Shown: one piece after another, positions 33,460 to 41,219 of the stretch | Layout of the letters: every line of letters starts with the position of its first letter | Position numbering within the stretch: position 1 is the first letter of the stretch | IMG/VR virus record: IMGVR_UViG_3300007513_000013 | Coordinates: 1-64,000 of that record | DNA length: 64,000 nucleotides | Direction: 5' to 3' (one strand) | Source of the DNA: a virus | Program-made: the position numbers and the translations under genes | Notes under the pieces: model-generated | What the model was told of the DNA's origin: nothing | Database searches by the model: none | What the model saw: only the letters and a program-made list of their open reading frames with translations

Positions 33460-34161
33460 TTGAGTTGGAACAACACAGTTAGGTGTTCTCATTGTTGGCA
33501 AAACGGCCACAACAAGGCCGGATGCACAGAATTACGAGAAAAGATGCAAAAACGCATGGATGCTGATCCGGACGACTGGCGCGCCCAAGAATACTTTAGA
33601 AAGAAACAGCGAAGCAGAAGCCGCACGTGTTCTTATTGCAATCATTCCGGGCACAACCGAAAGACATGCAAAGAGTTGCAACATGCAAAGAACGTAACGC
33701 GAGAAAAAGCCGCTGAATGGCGAGTCATGGCATTGGAGCATCTTAGTCGCATCGGCGTTGGTGTTGGGGCGCTCGTAACCTACCAAACTTGGGAAAATGC
33801 GCCAAGACCAGCGATGGTTACAGGGATCGACTGGAATAGTCTAGATCACAGGTATATCCACAGCGGTTGGCACGAAACAAACTCTTTTAGGATCGGCAAC
33901 TTGGACAACTCCAATGTTCGGGCGGCTGATTACACCGTGGCTTTGCCAAAAGATGAGACAAACAAGGTGACAGCCGAAAACTACGATCCTTATCGGCCTG
34001 TTGTCATCGTCGGACCTCTTTCAGCGGAGTCGGTGAAAAGCCAAGTTCCAGCGAATTGGCTGACGGGCGAAAGCGCGCTCACTAACATTTTTGACAAGGA
34101 TACCAGACCACACACTGTTAGTGATTGGGTAGAATTCCAGAATTTTTATCAAGAAAAGTAA
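33460..34161 (+). CDS. double CCHC zinc-knuckle protein
   Basis: 233 aa from TTG with AAAGGAG. Two knuckles: CSHCWQNGHNKAGC (residues about 9-22) and CSYCNHSGHNRKTC (57-70), a C-x2-C-x4-H-x4-C pattern that binds single-stranded nucleic acid. The C-terminal region (VGALVTYQTWENAPRPAM) may be SH3-like. Early expression suggests an RNA- or DNA-directed host-takeover role. Confidence 0.72.
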   Translation: MSWNNTVRCSHCWQNGHNKAGCTELREKMQKRMDADPDDWRAQEYFRKKQRSRSRTCSYCNHSGHNRKTCKELQHAKNVTREKAAEWRVMALEHLSRIGVGVGALVTYQTWENAPRPAMVTGIDWNSLDHRYIHSGWHETNSFRIGNLDNSNVRAADYTVALPKDETNKVTAENYDPYRPVVIVGPLSAESVKSQVPANWLTGESALTNIFDKDTRPHTVSDWVEFQNFYQEK

Positions 34162-34169
34162 AAAAAACC

Positions 34170-34198
34170 TTGACAGATTGAAGAATCTGTGAGATAAT
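34170..34198 (+). promoter_or_regulatory. early-type promoter for MoxR gene
   Basis: TTGACA, 17 bp, TGAGATAAT. Confidence 0.75.
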
Positions 34199-34239
34199 TA
34201 CTATAGAAACAATGAGAAAAGCCGGGAGGCACACACAAC

Positions 34240-35301
34240 ATGGCAATTGACTTCAAAACTTTTATCGAAATTGTTCCACACGTAACCACGATTCGCAAGC
34301 CTGTTTTGCTTCGTGGTCGCCATGGCATCGGCAAATCTCAGGTTGTTTATCAGTACGCTGAAAACGCTGATATGCCAGTGGTAGAGCGACGTGCAAGTCA
34401 AATGACTGAAGGCGATCTGCTCGGCCTCCCCTCTACTGATGGTCAGATCACGTCTTGGAATCCTCCCGATTGGTACAAGGCTGCATGTGATCAGGGCGTT
34501 GTGCTCTTTCTCGATGAGGTTGACCGTGCGACCACTGAGGTCCGTCAAGGTATCTTTGAGTTGACCGATAGCCGCAAGCTGAATGGTCATCACTTGCACC
34601 CTGATACTTTCATCTTTGCTGCTGTCAATGGCGGCGACCATGGCGATCAGTATCAGGTTGGCGAAATGGACCCGGCAGAACTTGATCGTTGGACCGTGTT
34701 TGACATTGAACCAACCATTGAGGATTGGCTGACTTGGGCAAAAGACAAGGTTGACACGGTTGTTTGGGACTTTATTAACAACAATCACAGTCACTTAGAG
34801 CACACGAGCGAATTCGAGCCTAACAAGGTATATCCTTCGCGCCGTTCGTGGGAACGCTTGGATTCATGTCTGGTTAGTGCGGATCTTTTGAAAGAGGCTA
34901 GCCCAACACTGTTCAACCTTGCCACTGGGTTCGTTGGTTTCGAGGCGGCTGTCTCTTTCAACGATTACGTTGCAAATTACGACCGTCAGGTCACAATTGA
35001 AGATGTTTTGGATGCTGGTGCTCTTGACAAAGTGAAAGATTGGGACATCAACCAGCACAACGCTTTGATTGAGAAGATGGAGGCAAAAGACGTCTTCAAA
35101 GAGGATCTGAATAAAACTCGGGTCCAGAACCTCGCGAATTATTTCGTGATTCTACCTTCTGAGGTCGCCATGAAGCTATGGACCGTTCTCGGTCAGGGCA
35201 AGATGGAGAACACGGTTGCTCTCCATCAGGCCAAAGCTAGCGATGGCAAGTCCGTCAGTGCTCACATGGTTGAAATTCTAACTGGTACTGAGCAGGGCTA
35301 G
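34240..35301 (+). CDS. MoxR-family AAA+ ATPase
   Basis: 353 aa. Walker A GRHGIGKS at 26-33, Walker B VLFLDE at 88-93, and AAVNGGD sensor region. MoxR ATPases work with VWA proteins to remodel or insert metals in targets; the next gene is exactly such a partner. GC content and codon use look higher than in neighbouring SH3-like genes. Ends at a strong terminator. Confidence 0.85.
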   Translation: MAIDFKTFIEIVPHVTTIRKPVLLRGRHGIGKSQVVYQYAENADMPVVERRASQMTEGDLLGLPSTDGQITSWNPPDWYKAACDQGVVLFLDEVDRATTEVRQGIFELTDSRKLNGHHLHPDTFIFAAVNGGDHGDQYQVGEMDPAELDRWTVFDIEPTIEDWLTWAKDKVDTVVWDFINNNHSHLEHTSEFEPNKVYPSRRSWERLDSCLVSADLLKEASPTLFNLATGFVGFEAAVSFNDYVANYDRQVTIEDVLDAGALDKVKDWDINQHNALIEKMEAKDVFKEDLNKTRVQNLANYFVILPSEVAMKLWTVLGQGKMENTVALHQAKASDGKSVSAHMVEILTGTEQG

Positions 35302-35308
35302 TAAAAGC

Positions 35309-35348
35309 GCCCTGATGTTGAAAAAAAACAACATCAGGGCATTTTCTT
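35309..35348 (+). terminator. rho-independent terminator
   Basis: 12-bp perfect stem GCCCTGATGTTG/CAACATCAGGGC with an A8 loop, followed by ATTTTCTT. It ends the MoxR transcript just before the next promoter. Confidence 0.85.
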
Positions 35349-35349
35349 C

Positions 35350-35378
35350 TTGACATTTTACTCAGCCTGTGAGATAAT
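35350..35378 (+). promoter_or_regulatory. early-type promoter, leaderless
   Basis: TTGACA, 17 bp, TGAGATAAT; ATG at 35385 lies 6 bases after the -10. Confidence 0.75.
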
Positions 35379-35384
35379 TATATC

Positions 35385-36602
35385 ATGGTAAACGAAACAA
35401 AGAAAGAATTCAACCTCAACATGCACACGGCGCGCCTTCTTTTTGATGAGCCGTTCTTTGCAGCGTTGAGTCGTCGCATCAACAAGATTGCGACCACTTC
35501 AATTCCCACAGCCGGTGTTCGTGTGAACCCAGACACAGCGCAGTTTGAGATGGTTTACAACCCTGAGTTCTTTGAGGGACTTGAAGATAATCACCGCACT
35601 GGAGTACTGAAACACGAGTTCTATCATCTTGTTTTTGAGCACGTTACAAGTCGTAAGCCGGATGGTGTTGACCACAGGACTTGGAATTACGCTACGGATC
35701 TTGCAATCAATTCGCATCTTTCTAGCGAACTTCCTGAGACTGCTTTGATTCCCGGCGCAGGTCCGTTTGAAAGTTATCCGTCAGGACTTAGCGCAGAAGC
35801 CTATTTACTTAAGCTGCAAGAGGATGAACAGTTTCAAGAGGGGAAAGGTAAAGGGGATGCTGGAAATGAGAATACAGAATCTGGCGCGAGTGACGATAGT
35901 GCCGGTGGTGAGCAATTTGATTCTCACGAGGGCTGGGGTGAATCAAATTCTACAACTAGCGAGATCGCTAAGGAAAGACTCAAAGATTACATAAAAAAGG
36001 CAGCCGAAGAAGCGCAGCAAGGTAGCGGTTGGGGTTCTGTACCTGCGGCATGCCGACGCGATATTATGGCGCGCCTTGCCACTTTTGTTGATTGGCGCTC
36101 TGTGCTACGTTATTTCGTAAAGACCTCACAGCGCGCAGCCAAACGCTCTACAGTGCGTAAGATTAATAAGCGTTTTCCTTATGTCCATCCGGGCAAGAAA
36201 GTGAAACGTCAGGCTCGCATTGCAATTAGCATTGATCAGTCTGGATCGGTTTCGGATGGCATGCTTGAAGCCTTCTTTAGCGAGTTGAACAAGCTGGCGA
36301 AACATGCTACCTTTACCGTTGTTCCGTTTGATACTCGCGTTGAAGAGGCTTTGGTCTATGAGTGGAAAAAGGGCGAGAACCATAAAACTGAGCGAGTTAT
36401 GTGCGGAGGCACGGATTTTGATGCTCCAACGGCATATGTCAATAAGAACAACTTTGATGGTCACATCGTTTTGACTGATATGATGGCACCGAAACCAAAG
36501 GCTAGTAATTGCCAGCGTATGTGGATGACTACAAGGGCTTGTGCGGCGCATCCATACTTTAAGACAAATGAACGTGTTATCGCAGTTGACATAAAAGAGT
36601 AA
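35385..36602 (+). CDS. VWA-like protein with N-terminal metallopeptidase domain (DUF2201-like)
   Basis: 405 aa. HEFYH at 77-81 in a KHEFYHLVFEH helix is an HExxH zinc site; C-terminal VWA metal-site motif DQSGS at 284-288 with later GGTDFDAP and LTDM. A low-complexity acidic linker lies between. It pairs with the MoxR ATPase upstream, as in RavA-ViaA-type systems. No Shine-Dalgarno; leaderless transcript likely. Confidence 0.82.
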   Translation: MVNETKKEFNLNMHTARLLFDEPFFAALSRRINKIATTSIPTAGVRVNPDTAQFEMVYNPEFFEGLEDNHRTGVLKHEFYHLVFEHVTSRKPDGVDHRTWNYATDLAINSHLSSELPETALIPGAGPFESYPSGLSAEAYLLKLQEDEQFQEGKGKGDAGNENTESGASDDSAGGEQFDSHEGWGESNSTTSEIAKERLKDYIKKAAEEAQQGSGWGSVPAACRRDIMARLATFVDWRSVLRYFVKTSQRAAKRSTVRKINKRFPYVHPGKKVKRQARIAISIDQSGSVSDGMLEAFFSELNKLAKHATFTVVPFDTRVEEALVYEWKKGENHKTERVMCGGTDFDAPTAYVNKNNFDGHIVLTDMMAPKPKASNCQRMWMTTRACAAHPYFKTNERVIAVDIKE

Positions 36603-36619
36603 AAAAGTGAAGTTTTTAC

Positions 36620-36648
36620 TTGACAAAACTGGTTTATTTTGAGATAAT
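36620..36648 (+). promoter_or_regulatory. early-type promoter, leaderless
   Basis: TTGACA, 17 bp, TGAGATAAT; GTG at 36655 is 6 bases downstream. Confidence 0.72.
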
Positions 36649-36654
36649 ATAAGA

Positions 36655-36759
36655 GTGGTAGAAGCAATCGCAATATTTTACTTGGTATTTACAATAGCTT
36701 TTATAGCTTGCGATGGCTTAAACCTTATGTTTAAAAACCCGAAGAGTGGGAGAAAATAA
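36655..36759 (+). CDS. 34-aa membrane peptide, leaderless
   Basis: GTG start at the expected transcription start. One hydrophobic helix (AIAIFYLVFTIAFIA) and a basic tail NPKSGRK. Its TAA shares a base with the next ATG. Supported by promoter position rather than homology. Confidence 0.55.
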   Translation: MVEAIAIFYLVFTIAFIACDGLNLMFKNPKSGRK

Positions 36760-37265
36760 TGCAAGTTAATGATATTCTTATGAAAAAGTGGTGTTTCGGA
36801 ATGGGACGCAGCAAGGTTCGCGAAGAGGCAACAATGGGCGCAAACGGGGAACTTCAAACGTTCCGCACCTATCCCAAGTATCGCACTATTGTTTTCAAGG
36901 TTGAGAAAGCAACAAAGAAGGGCAACCAATGGCATGTTGAGGGAAAACAATATTCTTCTTTGAATGGCAAGCCCAAGACAACTAAGTTGGTGCTCGATGA
37001 AAAGAAAGTGGGCAAGTATAAGTTGTTCAGCGTACCGGGACAGAAGCGCCCATTCTTGCAGATTGAGAACCCCGGCACTCTAACAGAAGAGGGTTTGCCG
37101 CCGGTTGGTAGTCTGATTACTATCAACAAAAAGCATGCCATTGTAACTGCTGTAGGTCGAAATGAGTTGACAGTATTTACAAACAACAAAATGCAAACTA
37201 TCACATGCAAACCGGGCACAATCAAGTGGCACTCGGACAAAATTCTAACCAGCGTTGTTGGTTGA
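36759..37265 (+). CDS. early protein with SH3-like C-terminal part
   Basis: 168 aa. N-terminal half basic and beta-rich; from about residue 115 VGSLITINKKHAIVTAVG resembles the SH3/KOW-like family. Overlaps upstream stop by one base. Function unknown. Confidence 0.65.
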   Translation: MQVNDILMKKWCFGMGRSKVREEATMGANGELQTFRTYPKYRTIVFKVEKATKKGNQWHVEGKQYSSLNGKPKTTKLVLDEKKVGKYKLFSVPGQKRPFLQIENPGTLTEEGLPPVGSLITINKKHAIVTAVGRNELTVFTNNKMQTITCKPGTIKWHSDKILTSVVG

Positions 37266-37275
37266 GGGAGGAAAA

Positions 37276-37335
37276 GTGTTTGAATTACTGGTACTTGCAG
37301 CATTATCATATATTTGCTGGAAACTTAACAATTAA
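37276..37335 (+). CDS. 19-aa membrane peptide
   Basis: GTG with GGGAGG upstream; FELLVLAALSYICWKLNN, one short hydrophobic helix. Tiny but with a good ribosome site. Confidence 0.4.
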   Translation: MFELLVLAALSYICWKLNN

Positions 37336-37346
37336 CTAAAAACTTC

Positions 37347-37375
37347 TTGACAAAACGTTCTCTGTGTGAGATAAT
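37347..37375 (+). promoter_or_regulatory. early-type promoter
   Basis: TTGACA, 17 bp, TGAGATAAT, followed by ACATATAGAAAC, a leader shared with promoters at 40392, 41898 and 42256. Confidence 0.75.
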
Positions 37376-37407
37376 ACATATAGAAACTTAGAGAAAGGGC
37401 AAATAAC

Positions 37408-37575
37408 ATGCAAGCTGGCGATTTAGTGGGACATAGATTTGAAAATGGTTTAGGCGTGATATTGAAAACACCAGAACAAACGAACAACGGTGATTATTTG
37501 GTACATTTTACAAACGACCGCAAGCCAAGATGGTATAGAGAGAAATACTTGGAGCTAATCAATGTCGCATCCTGA
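37408..37575 (+). CDS. SH3/KOW-like mini-protein
   Basis: 55 aa: MQAGDLVGHRFENGLGVILK, YLVHFTNDRK, WYREKYLELI. Overlaps next gene by 14 bases. Confidence 0.7.
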   Translation: MQAGDLVGHRFENGLGVILKTPEQTNNGDYLVHFTNDRKPRWYREKYLELINVAS

Positions 37576-37798
37576 AAACAATGAAAAGAACAGGTTCGAA
37601 CTAGCCACAAACGTTGTTGACACTTGGTCACTGGAGGATTTACGCGAATATGTGATACGCGAGCTTGAATCCGACTACCGTGCTGACCAATCATATTTTG
37701 AAGAAGAGTTCGACAACTTCGAAGACTCTTTCGAGTGGTCCGAAGAACTTCAGGCAACTATTGAAAAGCCGATTGACACTTCTCACATTGGAGCATAA
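37562..37798 (+). CDS. acidic early protein, unknown
   Basis: 78 aa. WSLEDLREYVIRELESDY and FEEEFDNFEDSFEW; strongly acidic, helical. Its start lies in the last codons of the SH3-like gene. Confidence 0.62.
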   Translation: MSHPENNEKNRFELATNVVDTWSLEDLREYVIRELESDYRADQSYFEEEFDNFEDSFEWSEELQATIEKPIDTSHIGA

Positions 37799-37801
37799 AC
37801 A

Positions 37802-38185
37802 ATGGGATACCGATCAGAAGTAGCACTCGCAGTTAGCAAAGACATTATGCCATATTTTCTTGGCGTATTGGCAAAAGAACCAGCGGCGCGCCCCATGATA
37901 TTCAAAGGCTGCGACCATCTTGATCAAGATTATAACGGAGAGGGCACATTGCTCGTTGTCTGGCATGAAATAAAATGGTATGACACTTATCCAGAGATCA
38001 AGGCAATTCAGGACTTTATTGAAGGTTGTGAATTGGATGATGCCGAACACATGGGACTCAAAGACATTGAATATCCAAGCGAGCATGTACGATTCGTGCG
38101 CCTCGGTGAGGACTTTGATGACTGTGAGACGAAGGGCACATTGCACGATTGGGATATTGGCATGAGCAGGGCACTGAGCTATTGA
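37802..38185 (+). CDS. MGYRSEV-type phage protein
   Basis: 127 aa. MGYRSEVALAVSKD, HEIKWYDTYPEIKAI, VRFVRLGEDFDD: a recognisable conserved phage early protein of unknown function. Ends in an overlap with the next SH3-like gene. Confidence 0.7.
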   Translation: MGYRSEVALAVSKDIMPYFLGVLAKEPAARPMIFKGCDHLDQDYNGEGTLLVVWHEIKWYDTYPEIKAIQDFIEGCELDDAEHMGLKDIEYPSEHVRFVRLGEDFDDCETKGTLHDWDIGMSRALSY

Positions 38186-38379
38186 AAGTCGGTGATTTAG
38201 TTAAAGTTACAGCATCAGGTTTGCGCCCACAAATTGATGGTATTGCATTGATCACAAGAGTGGAAGAACGGAAAGATTCATCAGGTGCTATAGTTCAATA
38301 TTGGGCACAAATGGCGGAATCAGGCCACTTGTACTGGTTTCGAGAAGGGCAGATAGAGGTTATAAGTGAAAGTCTGTAA
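38182..38379 (+). CDS. SH3/KOW-like mini-protein
   Basis: 65 aa from TTG: MKVGDLVKVTASGLRPQIDG, ALITRVEER, YWFREGQIEVISESL. Overlaps the lipoprotein gene by 14 bases. Confidence 0.68.
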   Translation: MKVGDLVKVTASGLRPQIDGIALITRVEERKDSSGAIVQYWAQMAESGHLYWFREGQIEVISESL

Positions 38380-38635
38380 AGTAATTATAGTTTTGATAAT
38401 GGTTGTTGTTTCTGGGTGTGTTTTTCATGTAGAAGAAGAGCCTATTCCTTGTGGGTATGATGAACAACCTTATTATGAGGTGCCTTTATACTGCGATGTG
38501 AACCCGTGGACATATAAAGGCGAGTGCTGCACTTGGATAGTACAAGACTACTACAGCGAGTGCATTGAATCATGGTGCTATAATGAATACGTGTGCGGCT
38601 GGATGGTTAACCAGCGCTCCTGTTATCCCATATAA
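38366..38635 (+). CDS. Cys-rich lipoprotein
   Basis: 89 aa. Signal peptide VKVCKVIIVLIMVVVSGC with lipobox VSGC, then a Tyr/Trp/Cys-rich mature part with about ten cysteines (ECCTWIVQDYY, WCYNEYVC). Its start reuses the same GTGAAAGTC junction as SH3-like genes. Early lipoproteins of this type in phages may block superinfection. Periplasmic or outer-membrane. Confidence 0.65.
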   Translation: MKVCKVIIVLIMVVVSGCVFHVEEEPIPCGYDEQPYYEVPLYCDVNPWTYKGECCTWIVQDYYSECIESWCYNEYVCGWMVNQRSCYPI

Positions 38636-38650
38636 AACAAAAGAAACTTC

Positions 38651-38679
38651 TTGACAAAACATCGTTTGTGTGAGATAAT
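38651..38679 (+). promoter_or_regulatory. early-type promoter, leaderless
   Basis: TTGACA, 17 bp, TGAGATAAT; ATG at 38686 lies 6 bases later. Confidence 0.75.
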
Positions 38680-38685
38680 ATAAGC

Positions 38686-38865
38686 ATGAAAGTTAAAAGA
38701 CTAGTTGAAGTTCTCACAACGATGGACGTGCCAGCCTCTCGAAAAGAACTTACGCCATCAAACGTACGATGGCTACTTCGAAACCTGCGAGTACGCAACG
38801 GGCAACATCCCGATATTAATGAAACAATTTCAGATCTTAAGGAGATTGCACGTGCAAGTCGGTGA
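38686..38865 (+). CDS. small basic protein, leaderless
   Basis: 59 aa: MKVKRLVEVLTTMDVPASRK, NVRWLLRNLRVRN. Helix-turn-helix-like spacing is possible. Ends ARASR in the 14-base junction. Confidence 0.55.
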   Translation: MKVKRLVEVLTTMDVPASRKELTPSNVRWLLRNLRVRNGQHPDINETISDLKEIARASR

Positions 38866-39040
38866 TTTAGTTGAGCTTTCGGCTTGTGGTAAGAAACTTA
38901 AAAGTTTCAAGGGGTTACATGGGCATCATGGAATTGTGATCAAGCCTTCTTCAAGGTACGGCCTCTATCAAATACATTGGTTTGGAAAGCCTGTTAATTT
39001 TATGAAACGAAAAGATATAAAACACGTAAAAAACACTTGA
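38852..39040 (+). CDS. SH3/KOW-like mini-protein
   Basis: 62 aa from GTG, with AAGGAG 7 bases upstream: VQVGDLVELSACGKK, HHGIVIKPSSR, YQIHWFGKP. Its stop overlaps the next -35 box. Confidence 0.72.
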   Translation: MQVGDLVELSACGKKLKSFKGLHGHHGIVIKPSSRYGLYQIHWFGKPVNFMKRKDIKHVKNT

Positions 39041-39065
39041 CAAACCCGCCAATCTATGAGATAAT
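39037..39065 (+). promoter_or_regulatory. early-type promoter, leaderless
   Basis: TTGACA, 17 bp, TGAGATAAT; ATG at 39072 lies 6 bases later. Confidence 0.75.
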
Positions 39066-39071
39066 ATTAAC

Positions 39072-39245
39072 ATGATACGAGAACTTCAAATTGGAGATTT
39101 AATTCAGACCAGAATGGGCTGGGTGGGAATTATTGTCGCACAAGACATACAAACCCAAACCGGTCAGCATTGGTGGAGAATTTACAACGCTGCCCAACAA
39201 CGATTCAGAATTGTTGGAGAGTGGGAGTTAGAGCGCATAAAATGA
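39072..39245 (+). CDS. SH3/KOW-like mini-protein, leaderless
   Basis: 57 aa: MIRELQIGDLIQTRMG, WVGIIVAQD, WWRIYNAAQ. Overlaps next ATG by 4 bases. Confidence 0.7.
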   Translation: MIRELQIGDLIQTRMGWVGIIVAQDIQTQTGQHWWRIYNAAQQRFRIVGEWELERIK

Positions 39246-39424
39246 AAGTCGGTGATATAGTAAAACATACTCGCGGCCTGTTAGGGATTATTGTTGAAGT
39301 TCCGGCAGAAGATGACTACTGGGGCAAAACTGCTGTAATTCAATGGACCGATGGACCGATGTACAGAGCAGAGCACACAGAAGAAGAATTTGAAGTTCTG
39401 GAGGTAATCAGTGCAAGTCGGTGA
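39242..39424 (+). CDS. SH3/KOW-like mini-protein
   Basis: 60 aa: MKVGDIVKHTRGLLGIIVEV, VIQWTDGPMY, LEVISASR end. 14-base overlap with next. Confidence 0.74.
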   Translation: MKVGDIVKHTRGLLGIIVEVPAEDDYWGKTAVIQWTDGPMYRAEHTEEEFEVLEVISASR

Positions 39425-39599
39425 TTTGGTTAAAGAAAGAAGCAAAATGAATCGCATCTGTTCGTTGGGAGTGATACTAAAAATACAAGAATGCCGCGCC
39501 GCCAAATGTGAATGTAAGGCAGAAGAATATTTAGTTCATTTCTTTGATGATGATGACAAGTGCTGGATGAGCAGTGGGTTTTTAGAGGTTGTCGGTTGA
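39411..39599 (+). CDS. SH3/KOW-like mini-protein
   Basis: 62 aa from GTG: VQVGDLVKERSKMN, LGVILKIQEC, YLVHFFDDDD. Has a Cys-rich loop CRAAKCEC. Confidence 0.7.
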   Translation: MQVGDLVKERSKMNRICSLGVILKIQECRAAKCECKAEEYLVHFFDDDDKCWMSSGFLEVVG

Positions 39600-39607
39600 G
39601 CAGTAGA

Positions 39608-39808
39608 ATGCCCAAAGTTGGTGATTTGTTGATTCAGAAGGTTGACGGACAAAACCATGTTGGTTTTATTTATAGCCTCTCTTTTCCTAAAGCAAGGGTT
39701 TTTGTGCGATGGGCGGGAAAAGCACCAAATTGTTATAACAGTGAATACGGCTATTCACCAACCAATATCCACAATCAACCCCACGTATTTAGTTTGGTGA
39801 AAACATGA
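39608..39808 (+). CDS. SH3/KOW-like mini-protein
   Basis: 66 aa: MPKVGDLLIQKVDGQNHVG, ARVFVRWAGK. 4-base overlap with next. Confidence 0.66.
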   Translation: MPKVGDLLIQKVDGQNHVGFIYSLSFPKARVFVRWAGKAPNCYNSEYGYSPTNIHNQPHVFSLVKT

Positions 39809-39993
39809 AAGTTGGCGATATGATTAGAGAAAAAGAGTATCCCGACGATTCGTGCGGAGTGATTGTGCATGTTGGAGACTTGCGAACAAAAAAACCATAC
39901 AAAGTCTGGTGTCCCTTTTGGCAGGGCATTATGGACTTTGATAAGAATTACGTTCAAGAGGTGTGCGAGGTCGTTAGCAGTGCAAGTAGGTGA
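39805..39993 (+). CDS. SH3/KOW-like mini-protein
   Basis: 62 aa: MKVGDMIREKEYPDDSCGVI, YKVWCPFWQG, CEVVSSASR end. 14-base overlap with next. Confidence 0.72.
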   Translation: MKVGDMIREKEYPDDSCGVIVHVGDLRTKKPYKVWCPFWQGIMDFDKNYVQEVCEVVSSASR

Positions 39994-40144
39994 TTTAGTT
40001 AGACAAAAACACACCCCGCAAGGCGTTTGGTTAGTTACCAAGATAGATACTATTGATGGCTGGTTTAAGGCTCAAAGCTGTGGATATCATAGCGCATGGT
40101 TGAGAACAAACGAATACGAGGTCTTGAGTCGTGGCAATAGATAA
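39980..40144 (+). CDS. SH3/KOW-like mini-protein
   Basis: 54 aa from GTG: VQVGDLVRQKHTPQG, WLVTKIDT, YEVLSRGNR end. 14-base overlap with next. Confidence 0.7.
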   Translation: MQVGDLVRQKHTPQGVWLVTKIDTIDGWFKAQSCGYHSAWLRTNEYEVLSRGNR

Positions 40145-40358
40145 GAGCAAACTAAAGGAGCCAATTAGCACAGAAGAGAATCGCGAGCTATTTGCAGAGC
40201 TTCTTGTTAATGATATGTCAACGAAAGAAATTCGAGAGAGAGTAAAAGAGGACATAATGAAGTCTTTCAGAAACTCAAGGACAACATTTCTCAGGGAGTA
40301 TTGGAAGTATTACGAAGAGACTTATGGGCACTGTCCGTTCAGGCTCAATAGTGACTAA
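40131..40358 (+). CDS. small helical protein, unknown
   Basis: 75 aa from GTG: ENRELFAELLVNDMSTKEIR, FLREYWKYYEETYG. Starts in the same kind of 14-base junction but is not an SH3-like protein, so the junction links unrelated cassettes too. Confidence 0.6.
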   Translation: MAIDKSKLKEPISTEENRELFAELLVNDMSTKEIRERVKEDIMKSFRNSRTTFLREYWKYYEETYGHCPFRLNSD

Positions 40359-40391
40359 AAAGTAGCTCGCGAAATTTTTTCACTTTAATAC

Positions 40392-40420
40392 TTGACAAAC
40401 ACGTCACCATATGAGATAAT
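40392..40420 (+). promoter_or_regulatory. early-type promoter
   Basis: TTGACA, 17 bp, TGAGATAAT, then GTATATAGAAAC leader. Confidence 0.75.
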
Positions 40421-40451
40421 GTATATAGAAACAGTGGCAAAAGGAGCCAAA

Positions 40452-40622
40452 ATGTTAGATATAGAACGAGCAAAGATTCAATCCTTTCTCGACAACGCAG
40501 AAACGCCCGAAGAAACTGAGCTTGCAGAAGCTTTGCTTGAGGGTTATGATAGTGGTGAACTTGAGGTTCTGACAGATACAGCAACGGGCGAATTGCTCTT
40601 TGCTTTGAAGAGGGTAAACTAA
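40452..40622 (+). CDS. small acidic protein, unknown
   Basis: 56 aa with AAGGAG: RAKIQSFLDNAETPEETELA and a strand-turn-strand LEVLTDTATGELLFAL. One-base overlap with next. Confidence 0.6.
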   Translation: MLDIERAKIQSFLDNAETPEETELAEALLEGYDSGELEVLTDTATGELLFALKRVN

Positions 40623-40834
40623 TGACTGATATTAGTCAAATTATTTTAGATGTACTGGATTCACATCCAGACTTAGCCGGGAACCATGCCAACGCTGAAG
40701 TAGCAGAGCTATGTGAACAAAAACTACTAAACGCTTCGCTGCATCAGTTGGCAAGCGTTATTGGTGGTACTGTAGAAGTAGATAATGACGGTCAAGCTGT
40801 TATCTACACAAATATGCGCCTTGGAGGGCTATAA
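40622..40834 (+). CDS. small protein, unknown
   Basis: 70 aa: SQIILDVLDSHPDLAGNH, ASVIGGTVEVDNDGQAVIYT. Translationally coupled to the gene upstream. Confidence 0.58.
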   Translation: MTDISQIILDVLDSHPDLAGNHANAEVAELCEQKLLNASLHQLASVIGGTVEVDNDGQAVIYTNMRLGGL

Positions 40835-40837
40835 TTT

Positions 40838-40993
40838 ATGACGAGAGCAGAAGAACTAAAAATCCTTAAAGACTTCATTGACAAGAATGGAGTAACTCAG
40901 CTTCCCCCAGATGAAAGGGGGCCAGAAGCATTCATTAGCGCATGGGCAAAGCCTAAAGCTAAGAGAGGGAGAAAGAAGAAAGTTGCAAAGTGA
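40838..40993 (+). CDS. small basic-tailed protein
   Basis: 51 aa: MTRAEELKILKDFIDKNGVT, AWAKPKAKRGRKKKVAK. GGAGG about 10 bases upstream. The Lys/Arg tail suggests nucleic-acid binding. Confidence 0.55.
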   Translation: MTRAEELKILKDFIDKNGVTQLPPDERGPEAFISAWAKPKAKRGRKKKVAK

Positions 40994-41219
40994 AGTAAAA
41001 GAAATACTGATTGACTTGGTTAATTATTATAATACAATGGGCACGCAATCTGATCCGGGCATTGAAGCCTTTCAATCAGTTGCACAACGCGCATCAAAAG
41101 CATTAGAACGCGATGCTGCTAACAAACGTTTAGGTTCAGCAGATGTTGATCCATATTCGTTTGATGTAGTTGGTACGCTCAAAGAAGTAGCTACCGTTAA
41201 ACACGAATCAGAACTTTAA
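40983..41219 (+). CDS. small helical protein, unknown
   Basis: 78 aa from TTG inside the previous gene's end: MQSEVKEILIDLVNYYNTMG, FQSVAQRASKALERDA. Start uncertain. Confidence 0.5.
   Translation: MQSEVKEILIDLVNYYNTMGTQSDPGIEAFQSVAQRASKALERDAANKRLGSADVDPYSFDVVGTLKEVATVKHESEL

Noticed and set aside
30942-40144. CRISPR-like repetition of GTCGGTGATTTAG
   Set aside because: Copies are irregularly spaced at gene starts and encode V-G-D-L; they are gene junctions, not array repeats.
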